Both the position numbers and the translations under genes were made by a program. Below, one piece after another: positions 21,657-33,640 of a stretch of DNA of 64,000 nt (position 1 is the first letter of the stretch; each line of letters begins with the position of its first letter). Origin of the DNA: Lingula anatina (lineage: Eukaryota; Brachiopoda; Lingulata; Lingulida; Lingulidae); contig NW_019775498.1 of the NCBI RefSeq assembly GCF_001039355.2, positions 140,995-204,994 of the forward strand. The letters are read 5' to 3'. The notes under the pieces were generated by a model. The model was not told where the DNA came from, searched no databases, and saw nothing but the letters and a program-made list of their open reading frames with translations.

Positions 21657-21903
21657 GAACTGGGTTCCCATACTTAGATCGATCCATCTGGATCGACCTA
21701 ACTCCCTGGGGGTTCACGCTAAATTGCAATCAGCTCAAGAGGCTATTATGTCTGACACGTCTACCGAATCAGCTAGGGGTAAAGATAATTACCCCCTAAC
21801 AACTTTAATAGGCGTCACAGACGTTTAAGCCGGTTAGTTTGATAGCAATTAAGTGAGACACCCAAGGGAGATAGAACGATCCAAATATCTGTGGGAATGG
21901 TCC
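21657..21903. mobile_element. MITE copy in block A (247 bp)
   Basis: The left end is GAACTGGGTTCCCATAC then TTAGATCGATC, preceded by TTA. The right end is ATCTGTGGGAATGGTCC, followed by CTA. The interior shares CTAACTCCCTGGGGGTTCA and ATAATTACCCCCTAACA with the copy at 8149. Confidence 0.7.
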
Positions 21904-22327
21904 CTATGACATCTGGATGACTGTCTCGAACGCTCTGCTTCAGACAAGGTCGTATAGTTTTATTCAATTTAGCTCATTTCATTTATTTAAGGTCAATACA
22001 ATAGTGGGAAGATGCAATGATAATATGGTGAACATGAAATATAGTACAATATTATAACAAGGTGGTCTAATACAATATGGTATAACTAGAAATCATATAA
22101 GCTTACTCTGAGAAGCACCTTGTTGCATTTGGTGAGAGTAACATAATAATATAGTAATAATTAAACAAATAACCACCATTAAGTACCCATCTCTCCTCAA
22201 TATATAAGGCGATCCTTATCTACATGTACCACGGAGGGACCCGTAGGACTCATAATGCATTTGTTATTATGTCACAGCTTCATAAGATAGGATGTTTCAT
22301 TTGGCTTACGTGCACTGGGTTGTATTT

Positions 22328-22364
22328 TAATGTTACGAAATGTGACGAAATGTGACGAAATACG
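22328..22364. repeat. 10-bp tandem repeat (GTGACGAAAT)
   Basis: ACGAAATGTG is repeated about three times. The same array recurs in block B near 25480-25515. Confidence 0.7.
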
Positions 22365-23425
22365 CCTGTAATTATGCTATTATTCGAAGTGTCAGCCATT
22401 GGATAAGTCAGTTACAAAATACCAGGGACACAGACTGGTTTTCATTTGCTATTCACAGATATTTCCATGGCTAATTGACACCATCACTCTACTATATATA
22501 GCCTCTGGTAGAAAGCACAAGTAGTTAACAGCAATCGACTCGTATTAATTTGAATGTACTTGCTGTCTTAACATAAAGAAAATCGACGGCATATCAGGAT
22601 GAGCCAACCTTTTCAAAGCGTTTCCCGTGCTCATTTAGTTGGGTTTAAGTTCACAAGGTCACTGCATTAAACCCATAATATCACCAAAAGCATTTAGCGT
22701 GATACAATCAGTATGTCACAACACATTGTGCAACTGTTACAACTAACACAATGAGATAATATTGCTCCGTACATGCGAACTATTAGTTTCCAGGGTCCTT
22801 CTGTTATCCCCCGTTTGCAACTTTGATTACTGAATGACCGTCTGTCTGAGTTTTTAGTATGACCCACAGCATAGTCACTTGTCTGTATGGAGAGAAGTAT
22901 GTGTGGCACAGATTGAGAGAAAGTATCTGATAAATTAGCAATAAATTGCAATTTAAATAACCCGTTTGACATTCCAATAAAAAAAAAAATAATGATAAGA
23001 TTAAAAGCGTAATACGCGTTAAAAGGCTCATTCATTAAAACGCTAAATTTGCGTCCTAATTCTCGAATGTCTCCCGTCACCGAAGCCAAACGCCCCCTCG
23101 GTCGCTAACAGACTAAGATAGGGAAGTAGCCGACTAACAAACAAAGTCAAATGCAGGCAGGCTGTTTACAAAATTATGAGCACCGGAAGAGTCCGCACGC
23201 GCCGACTGTTTAACAGCTGTCCACCAACGCAGTAGCACCGCGTGTCCAGTAAATAATGTGGTCAGACGGCCGTCAGCACGGAGCAGCATCGGGCAATATT
23301 TATCTATAGTTAGGGAAGTGTTTGCAGATTGCAGTTTCTTTAAAGGACGTCCGGAAGCACTGTATGGTCCACTTACTGTGGTATGCGAGAACGAAAAAAA
23401 TCATCAGGCAATTCAGTATGAAAAA

Positions 23426-23430
<5 letters not shown>

Positions 23431-23479
<49 letters not shown>

Positions 23480-23487
23480 NAGAGAGA
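23431..23487. repeat. (GA)n tract with one N at the block A/B junction
   Basis: An almost pure GA run is interrupted only by a single N at 23480. It joins the end of block A to the start of block B, so the junction is not resolved by unique sequence. Confidence 0.95.
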
Positions 23488-26400
23488 ACAATTTTTGGGG
23501 TAAGGCAATTTTAAAAGGTGCAGAACGACCCATGGATGGTGTATTTACGGGGATGTCTAATGCATGAAAGAGAGTTATAAGTGCGAAAGAAGAGTGAAGG
23601 TTAGTAAGGTAAAGTTGATGTGCATATATTATGACAGATATTATTTTGAATTTATATCTTTAGGATAAAAGGTCAAAATTGTGAGGGAATAACTATACGA
23701 GGGGGCGCAGCTAGGCAAGCATGATTTTCTCAAGGCACTTTTTGTAAAGACAGGAAAAACAAAACCCTTGAGACTTCTTGTAAAGCAACAGGATTCGCTC
23801 AATGGTCTGTCTGTATAATCATCGTCGTCCAACTCAAGGAGATGAAGTACTTATGCAGCAAGACAATCATGATTTGCTTAGGGCACCTTTTGCAAAGACA
23901 GGGAAAACAAAACCCTTGAGACTTCTTGTGAAACGAAACAATCAGACTTTGCTCAAGGTTCTTTGTTCAAATACATGTATTGCATAATGCCAGTGTAGTA
24001 AATGGACACCCGCCCATGCATTCGCCCGACATCTGTAACTTTTTTCGCGTGTTGCTTTTTCATGTTGCCTGTCCGATGGTCAGGCTGTTGTCAGACAAAA
24101 ACATTCCTGTGTTCGAAGTTAGATTGTATTCGGGTTGATTTCATCCAAAATCAGAATCGGGGCAGCTGTTACTACAAACAAAGCAAACAGGCCATTGTAG
24201 TATTTTTTTGTGATTGCGTTATGTGATCTCACACTTAGTTTTTCATTGCTTCGGATGTGTGGACCTATTATTTAATTAAGCAGGAAATTACAGACTTGAC
24301 ATTTAATAGTTTCAAAGGTATGCCTAGTATAGGTAAAAATGCGTTCCTTTTTCAAAAGACTCAAATCTCATATAAGATATCTGAATGGAGACGTGTGTAG
24401 TCAGGTGTGTCGCTACCAATTCACTGGCTACCATGTCTGTTGCACTCCTTCATTATGTAATATGTAGTGATTTAATTGGGTTGTGCTCCTTTGGGCTGGT
24501 CAAGGCGCGGCAAGGCAATTATATTTTCTTTTAATATAGTACGTTAATTAAGTACCAACATTTATAAAAGTTTGCAAGGAGTATGCGCAACTTAAGCATA
24601 GAAAAAAATGATTGTTATACTGTACATGTATCTTGGGACTCTTAATTTACGGAAACGCCAATACATTGGTCAGGTGGTATTCGCAAGTTCCGAATTGCCG
24701 TACGTGTACGGCCGCGGGTATTTATTTGGACCAACAATTATTCGCTTATTAAAACAAATTCAAGATTTCCCAGACCTGTTCACACGCAATCCAACCATTT
24801 TCTGTTTAGAACTGGGTTCCCATACTTAGATCGATCCATCTGGATCGACCTAACTCCCTGGGGGTTCACGCTAAATTGCAATCAGCTCAAGAGGCTTAGA
24901 TGTCTGACACGTCTACCGAATCAGCTAGGGGTAAAGATAATTACCCCCTAACAACTTTAATAGGCGTCACAGACGTTTATGCCGGTTAGTTTGATAGCAA
25001 TTTAGTGAGACACCCAAGGGAGATAGATCGATCCAAATATCTGTGGGAATGGTCCCTATGACATCTGGATGACTGCCTCGAACGCTCTGCTTCAGACAAG
25101 GTCGTATAGTTTTATTCAATTTAGCTCAGTTCATTTATTTCGGGCCAATACAATAGTGGGAAGATGCAATGATAATATGGTGGACATAAAATATAGTACA
25201 ATATTATAACAAGGTGGTCTAATACAATATGGTATAACCAGAAATCATATAAGCTTACTCTGAGAAGCACCTTGTTGCATTTGGTGAGAGTAACATAATA
25301 ATATAGTAACAATTAAACAAATAACCACCATTAAGTACCCATCTCTCCTCAATATATAAGGCGTTCCTTATCTACATGTACCTCGGAAGGACCCGTAGGA
25401 CTCATAATGCATTTGTTATTATGTCACAGCTTCATAAGATAGGATGTTTTATTTGGCTTACGTGGACTGGGTTGTATTTTAATGTTACGAAATGTGACGA
25501 AATGTGACGAAATACGCCTGTAATTATGCTATTATTCGAAGTGCCAGCCATTGGATAAGTCAGTTACAAAATACCAGGGACACAGACTGATTTTCCTTTG
25601 CTATTCACAGATATTTCCATGGCTAATTGACACCATCACTCTACTATATATAGCCTCTGGTAGAAAGCACAAGTAGTTAACAGCAATCGACTCGTATTAA
25701 TTTGAATGTACTTGCTGTCTTAACATTAAGAAAATCGACGGCATATCAGGATGAGCCAATCTTTTCAAAGCGTTTCCCGTGCTCATTTAGTTGGGTTTAA
25801 GTTCACAAGGTCACTGCATTAAACCCAAAATATCAGCAAAAGCATTTAGCGTGATACAATCAGCATGTCACAACACATTGTGCAACTGTTACAACTAACA
25901 CAATGAGATAATATTGCTCCGTACATGCGAACTATTAGTTTCCAGGGTCCTTCTGTTATCCCCCGTTTGCAACTTTGATTACTGAATGACCGTCTGTCTG
26001 AGTTTTTAGTATGACCCACAGCATAGTCACTTGTCTGTATGAAGAGAAGTATGTGTGGCACAGATTGAGAGAAAGTATCTGATAAATTAGCAATGAATTA
26101 CAATTTAAATAACCCGTTTGACATTCCAATAATAAAAAAAAATGATAAGATTAAAAGCGTAATACGCGTTAAAAGGCTCATTCATTAAAACGCTAAATTT
26201 GCGTCCTAATTCTCGAATGTCTCCCGTCACCGAAGCCAAACGCCCCCTCGGTCGCTAACAGACTAAGATAGGGAAGTAGCCGACTAACAAACAAAGTCAA
26301 ATGCAGGCAGGCTGTTTACAAAATTATGAGCACCGGAAGAGTCCGCACGCGCCGACTGTTTAACAGCTGTCCACCAACGCAGTAGCACCGCGTGTCCAGT

Positions 26401-26576
26401 AAATAATGTGGTCAGACGGCCGTCAGCACGGAGCAGCATCGGGCAATATTTATCTATAGTTAGGGAAGTGTTTGCAGATTGCAGTTTCTTTAAAGGACGT
26501 CCGGAAGCACTGTATGGTCCACTTACTGTGGTATGCGAGAACGAAAAAATTCATCAGGCAATTCAGTATGAAAAAG
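23484..26576. repeat. 3.1 kb tandem block B
   Basis: Near-identical copy of block A with the same order of internal features: 50-bp modules at about 23731 and 23880, a MITE at 24809, a GTGACGAAAT array and a CpG-rich end. Differences include a 10-base insertion near 24155 and scattered substitutions. The level of difference is what allelic haplotypes of an outbred marine animal would show. Confidence 0.9.
24809..25055. mobile_element. MITE copy in block B (247 bp)
   Basis: Counterpart of 21657-21903 carried along by the block duplication, with the same ends and a few substitutions. It is not an independent insertion. Confidence 0.7.
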
Positions 26577-26602
26577 GAGAGAGAGAGAGAGAGAGAGAGA
26601 GA
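26577..26602. repeat. (GA)n tract at the block B / block C junction
   Basis: A GA run of about 13 units corresponds in alignment to the longer GA run at 23431-23487. Confidence 0.9.
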
Positions 26603-26760
26603 CCTATATGGCGGTGATGAATGTTTGTATTTGGTCAAAAATCAACTTGGATACGGAAGACAGATAGAAACTGTGACAGAAAAAAGACCCAACCGCTCCA
26701 CATGCATTACAAACCATTTCTATAACGACATTGCCCCCCTCCCCTCATTTTTCTGACGAT

Positions 26761-26809
<49 letters not shown>

Positions 26810-27258
26810 CGTGCGTATGTGTTCGGGGAGGGGGTGGAGGTGGCGTGTATGATTACAAGGTGATATATACATTATATTATGATATATATGAGATTAGGAA
26901 ACATTTTGGAAGGGATATCCTACCGAGGGTTAAAATGTACCTCACTTACACCACCTGTGCCACTGTGTAGAATCAAATGTGACATCATTTAAAGTGAGGA
27001 ATATCCTGATCTGATTTCTATTTGTCACATGAAGAGTAAAATAATTTGCCGTTAGGCAATACTTGAAGACCATTTTCGAGATGATAACTACTGACGCACA
27101 TTTAAAAATGTTGATACGGCCAATTGAACGTGTCGATCTCATTTTAATACATAAATTACAGTTCATATCTGTAGTAACAGTCCCATAGCGCTCTCAGCCA
27201 AATAGCACAACTTAATTGCATCACAAAGAAACGCAAATTACTTACAAAGTCGTAAATA
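26603..27258. repeat. 0.65 kb repeated block C
   Basis: It starts CCTATATGGCGGTGATGAAT and ends GTCGTAAATA at the N20 gap. It matches 27365-27983 closely. The main difference is a longer (GT)n run (about 26763-26806 against 27523-27540) and a few substitutions. No coding gene was recognised. Confidence 0.9.
26763..26818. repeat. (GT)n microsatellite in block C
   Basis: About 22 GT units grade into GCGT repeats. The counterpart in block C' is much shorter. Confidence 0.95.
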
Positions 27259-27278
27259 NNNNNNNNNNNNNNNNNNNN
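27259..27278. other. Assembly gap (20 N)
   Basis: Twenty Ns sit exactly between the end of block C and a GA microsatellite that precedes block C'. Confidence 0.99.
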
Positions 27279-27335
<57 letters not shown>

Positions 27336-27341
27336 GAGAGA
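27279..27341. repeat. (AG)n microsatellite after the gap
   Basis: A pure AG run with one CAG interruption near 27327. The following GTGACCGCTTACCCACTGTA lies before block C' and has no counterpart before block C. Confidence 0.95.
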
Positions 27342-27364
27342 AGTGACCGCTTACCCACTGTAGA

Positions 27365-27983
27365 CCTATATGGCGGTGATGAATGTTTGTATTTGGTCAA
27401 AAATCAACTTGGATACGGAAGACAGATAGAAACTGTGACAGAAAAAACACCCAACCGCTCCACATGCATTACAAACCATTTCTATAACGACATTGCCCCC
27501 CCCCCTCATTTTTCTGACGATACGTGTGTGTGTGTGTGTGCGTATGTGTTAAGGGAGGGGGTGGAGGTGGCGTGTATGATTACAAGGTGATACATACATT
27601 ATATTATGATATATGAGATTAGGAAACATTTTGGAAGGGATATCCTACCGAGGGTTAAAATGTACCTCACCTACACCACCTGTGCCACTGTGTAGAATCA
27701 AATGTGACATCATTTAAAGTGAGGAATATCCTGATCTGATTTCTATTTGTCGCATGAAGAATAAAATAATTTGCCGTTAGGCAATACTTTAAGACCATTT
27801 TCGAGATGATAACTACTGACGCACATTTAAAAATGTTGATACGGCCAATTGAACGTGTCGTTCTCATTTTAATACATAAATTACAGTTCATATCTGTAGT
27901 AACAGTCCCATAGCGCTCTCAGCCAAATAGCACAACTTAATTGCATCACAAAGAAACGCAAATTACTTACAAAGTCGTAAATA
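27365..27983. repeat. 0.62 kb repeated block C'
   Basis: Second copy of 26603-27258. It continues past the point where block C ends at the gap, into sequence found only once in the window. Confidence 0.9.
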
Positions 27984-28761
27984 TTTCATATCAGGATGGG
28001 TCCTCGGGATATTTGTGGAATGAAAATGGATGGGGACGTGGGGATTTGTATAGCAAAACTTATGTACTTTGCACAGGCGTATTTGATAATTTAAACGAAG
28101 ACAAAAAAAGTCATTCCTTGTACGACAGAAACGCTTTCCTGTCTGTTTTCTTTCGATGACACCCCCGCTTAGGGATATATAGGCCTACTACCAGTAGAAT
28201 GCATGTTACGCAATGGAATTTCATTGTAATAAACGAAAAAACATGAAATACTTGTAAATATTTGATAACAGTATTACCATCTGCAAGCTGTTTATAGTTC
28301 CAATGAGCGGGGACTTGTCAGTTTGCTGATTAAGTGAAGCATGTTAGTAAATAGCGCGTCTGTATATAGACAGAGCATCATAAAGCATTTGCGACAAACT
28401 AAAATGTCGCCGGGTTGTGACATTTGTATTGTTATTTTGTCGGTAACTCTGGGCAAGTGTAGTCTACATAACCGATACAACTGAAGGATGTGTCACTGCT
28501 ATGTAGGAACAAGTAATTGTTTTTGTGACGGTATCTGGGTGTCATTTGCATCGTATTGAAACATCTCGGGGGGGATTTGCGTTGCCATGCGGGCTTTAGT
28601 TTTATTTTGCTCACAACATTGCCTATTAATGAGAGTATGAATTATTTCAGCATTGTCCTATTCTAATACGCTGCACACTTTTTGGAAAGCAGAATAAAGG
28701 TTTTGAGTCATTCAGTTTTCATCTCAATTTTTTCATCTAGATTTATCGTAGATCATTATTT

Positions 28762-28805
<44 letters not shown>

Positions 28806-31800
28806 CTAGGTGTAAACTTTATTGCTGTTTACTGTCCCGCTTGAATGCTTCATCTCCTACCTAACCTGCCGACTAACACGTTTATTTAGACGTAATGCTT
28901 TCTTAACTTTTGACGTCAACTGTCCAGTCCGATGGTCAGCTGTAAGGTTCAATGGTTAACCGCATACTCCAGTGGTCAGAAGGAACGTCAACAACCAAAT
29001 TGTAAATAAATAAATAGATAGCTAGATAGATACATGGACATAAAGGGTAATGGAAGTATGTAGGTATGAATATAGGTCAAATGAAAAGAGGAATAACACA
29101 AAACACATGTAAATGAATAAATAAATAAATAAATAAATAAATAAATCGTAACATATCAACTGCTCTGGTGAAATTTCATTAATGATTTTCAAGAATGTTT
29201 TTTAAAAATCGTTACATCCCTTCACTGTTCTTACATGTGCGTGTGTGTCTGCCCTGCACAGTTTAGTCAAATGTATAGTCAAGGATATAAATGACAACAC
29301 AAAATGACCGTTTTCACGTTCAGTGGCGATTAACAGTGGTCTTCGATGTTTTACAGAATGCGATTCAATTCTCCAAAACAATTATATGAGGTATGGCATG
29401 TCTTTATCGATTGATACATTTGCGTCTATTTTGTACGTGCATTGCTACTACTGTATATTACTTTATGATGAGAAAACACCCATCTACGGGTACTCATAGA
29501 TGGACATGTACAGTAGTCTGCCGTCAGCCATGACTACAAATACTTGCTTCAGTTGTAACTTTTTAAGATCATGTTTGTTTTAACATCATGTTTTAACTGT
29601 CGCCATTTCTGATCAATAGACTTTATACAACAAACATTCAATCCGTTCTGTATAAGGTCTATTACCCTCATAAGGCGATAGCATTTGACTTTGCGTTTTC
29701 AAATACTTGAACTTTTCATTGAGAAAAACAAATTTCCGCGTCTCTTAGCATGTACATTCCTTATGTCACATTATATATTTACCACACCGGCCTATCAATT
29801 CAACTCCCATTAGTTTCTAATGACTTAAAAGCCTTGTTTGTTGCGTGCCTTTTTTTTTCTCTCAACAAAACAAGATTCCGTTCACCTGTAACTGCGTGTG
29901 CATCGCATATCGATTTTATCTTTTTTTTCTCCACATGTTTATACATTCAAAGGTTGAATTTAAACCGTCTACGCTTTTATGTAGATCAACTAAAGATAAG
30001 GGTTATTCACCGTCTGAGATATATGGAATCTACCTTTAAAGAAAAAGACCAAGGGACACAAAGTAGGTTGCTTTTCGAAACGTGTTCGAAAATGTGACTG
30101 TTTTATAACTGACTACCGGCTCCCAACACTCTGTATATACCTGTACGAGCCGAATTCGGGTGTGTGTTTGGGTGCTTGGGGGGTGGGGGGGGGGAGTCAG
30201 GAGACCCAATTGCAATCTATCCAGTAAATTAATAATAACAATTATGAATCATTTGTTCGTGATCTGGTCTTGGCTCATGTCTCGTCACACTGGACTGTAG
30301 AACCGATGTGACAGGAATAGTTTGTACAGGTGACATTTGTCTCATATACTACATGTAACCCGGATACTCCAACTAACCCTAACCTGTACTAATCATATGG
30401 GAGCCAGGACTTCCATTCCTTGGCCTACCATTCCTGTCACACCGGCTTGAAAAAACGAATACGCTGAAAAAGTATATTTCGAAAACCACTTGTATGAAGC
30501 TTGCCTGAAGTTTATTATATAGCTGTATGAAGCTTTTACAGCAGATGAAACACCGTGGGTACCACTTCTAACACATAACTCTGTATACATTGTAACGTTC
30601 TGAATGGATGAACTATTAGCTTATATGTACAAAATGTGACGTAAATGACTCCCGACAAGTCTACGTTGAATATGGAGTCACGTTTCATATATATTACATT
30701 CTATGTGTAAGTAAGTGTGTGAGTCCCTATGTTTGCGCGGCTTTGTAAATTTCTGTGCCTGATTCTCTGCCCGTCTGCATGCCTTTCTATCCGTATGCCT
30801 TTCTATCTGTTTGCGGAACATTTGTATCTTTTTGTCTAATTGGATTCGCTGTTAATGTCACTGTCAAGGATTTGTAGGTACATGTTAAATGATTGAGAAT
30901 GTTTAGTACAGACCTCCAAATAATGGACCCAGCGCTCCGAATGACACGAAAAAAGGAGCCTCGAAAATGGTTCAGTGAGCACCGAGAATGTGGAAGATTA
31001 GCTAAAAGTCAATTACAAAATGTGTTTTTCTGTGACGGCATACGCTGACAGCAGGTGCGACAATGAGGTGTCGGGTATATCGCCCGTCACGCTGCAATAC
31101 CTGTATAGAAGGCAGAGGAGTGTGAAATTGATTGAGGTTATGTGAAACCCCGCTGTCACACTACGCCAGCTCTCGCGGTTCACTCCGTTAAGTACATGTA
31201 TTAGGGGATAGGGAGTGTTGGGGGAATGGGGGGGGGGGGGGGTTGCTCGATGAGCTGAAGAAGCAACTGACCCGTGCCTGTTGACAATACCTTTCATGAA
31301 GAGTTTTTTATGATTCTTTAAAATTTTTTGGTATATTTCATTCAGAAATTGTTCTATCTCTTCGTTCATATTTATTTATCTGTCTTCTGATACACCGTAT
31401 GTTAAGGCATCATAAATCCTCCTCAGTATTAGCAAGAATTAGGTTTAATAAAGAAGAAGAGAAAAAACATGTCCCAGACAATAATCATTTACCCTCTCCC
31501 TATTCTTTCCCCCGCCTTATTGCAAAGTACAACATCTCTAATCATAAAACTTGCCAACTTCAACCCTAAGTGCAGGCGTGCTTGTATATTTGAGCACCCA
31601 ACCCCAACCTCGCCTCACCCCCGCCGTTCAGCATATAACAGAAATGAGTGAAGTTATGCGGAAACACGGCAAGATTCGAGGCCTTTCACTTGTTGACCAG
31701 CGGTCACTTTGTTGCCTATGTGACCAGCATCATGGTCACATGAACAGGCATGTGGAACTATTTAACCCTGGATTTAAGATCCGATAAAGATGTTCACCTA

Positions 31801-33640
31801 TCCAGTAAAATATAAGGCATAAAAACGATCCTTTGATGTATTTGTCGATTTATTTCTGCTGCATTTGTAGTCGAATATTTTGTTTATATCTCTATCTCGA
31901 GCGAAAAATCGTGCAGGGCAAGGGAAAAGAATGTACATTAATACCCTGCAAGTGTACACTATATGTGTGTGTGTGTGTTTGTTGGGCTTGTGGGCTAGTG
32001 GCAGTGTTTGTGCATAGATATACGAATTGGTATTTTTCTGTAAAGGAGGGTTTCAATCACACAGATTTTTTTTTTATTTTATCGTCTTAATTCTACAGGT
32101 ATAAGCCTCCGCTTCTTGCAATTTCTATCAGGGACACACATCTGCGTAAATGTCATGTTTAATTTACATTACACAATTTCAGGAAATCATACATCTTGTC
32201 TAGGAATAATTACCTTGGCAACACAGATAACATGTTCTAGTCCAATTCCCACGGTGTCATCCAAAAAGTGTATTTAATTGTTAACGCAATGACATAAATC
32301 ACATTAAGCAAGGCATGCAAAGATGCTCAGACTAATCGCATAACATTTTGGCACAAACATCACAAGGATGGGTTCGAATATCGTTGGTCAATGGCTTTGC
32401 AGTACCTGATGGTATTGAAAGCAGAATTGCCATGCAAAGAGATTTAAAGATATTTATTTTATTTAAACATCCCGGTTCGCCAAAGAAATAGATTCTTTTA
32501 AATTAAAGTGTTTGTTTTTTCGTTTTATCTTCTTCCTGAATGCCAATCTTGATTATACAATTTAATAAATGATTTCAGGTTGCAATTCCTGGAAATTTCA
32601 ATTGATCTGATCTAATAGAATTAAAGAACCGTGCCAGTGTCCCGGTCCTGATTAAGAAAAAAACCTAAAACCAACTGCCCAGATCAAAACAATGTAGAAC
32701 ATCTTGAGATGACCAATTACCTATTGGGAGCACTCCCTTTCTAGATAGATGTATTTGATAAGGTGTCGTGAGCCAAGCATTACAGAAAGCGTGCACCTCC
32801 GATAGTTTTTATGGATGTCGGGAAAAAACAAGGGATTAGTAATGACATTACAAGTATCCAGCCTTAGGAATCTCCCCCAATAAGCTGTATCAATGCAGTA
32901 TCAACGGAGAAAACAGATAGCACATGTAATAACACGTGGTTTGTGTTGCCGCGAAATCTCGGCGATCGCGAGAGCGCGTGCTGCGCAATGGGTTGCCCCT
33001 TTTTCGATAACGAGGACCAGGCATCTCGGAGTATTTTAAGCAATTTTGAAGGAAGTAAAATAGTCCTACCCATTTTTGTAAATTTTGCAAAATTGAAATA
33101 AATTTAAAGAGGCCATCGAGGAAAATTTGGTATGTGAACTTCAATTTCTGTTTGATACGTTTGTTCAATTTCACGATTATTGTATGTTTCCATTTCCTCT
33201 TTTCTACTTATACTGCAAAGCAAAACCCATATACCTCTAAAGGAAATGTTGTATCACTAGATCATTTACATTTACCGGTATCTCTGCAGACTTTTGAAAT
33301 AAAAAAGCATTATTTAGATGAAGGTGTCATAAGTCCTTCGTGCGAAACATTTCCCCCCAGTATACAGCACAATGAAACTTGTTTTAACTGAACAGTTATA
33401 GTTTTTCTACTCATTTCACAGTTTCTGGAAAGACAGAACTTGAATACGAACCATGTATTAGATTATATTGGGAAATCATTTCGGAATTAAGATGCTCCGT
33501 ATATGAAGCTTTATAGTTGACAATTACATTTACCCCGTACCACACGCTTTCTTACTCTTACTTAACTCATCCTATTAACCAACAATAAAATTGTCCTTTG
33601 AAAGTACTTGTAAAAATGGACGCTGCCTTACCGACCTGAC
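27984..33640. other. Intergenic region with microsatellites, no gene supported
   Basis: It holds (TC)n at 28765-28801, (AAAT)n at 29115-29146, G-runs near 30180-30192 and 31229-31242, and a short GT run near 31965. Open frames such as 29750-30097 (+) and 31013-31369 (-) are low-complexity or unrecognised, and lack codon-level or splice support. A CpG-rich patch at about 32940-33010 has no identified gene. Confidence 0.5.

Larger units (their letters stand above)
20331..23430. repeat. 3.1 kb tandem block A
   Basis: It aligns base for base with 23484-26576 at an offset of 3150-3153, with only scattered substitutions and small indels. It contains two 50-bp modules (20578 and 20727), a MITE (21657-21903) and a CpG-rich segment around 23080-23380. 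It is bounded on the left by an interrupted GA tract and on the right by (GA)n. No confident coding gene was found; short ORFs recur only because the block is repeated. Confidence 0.9.
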
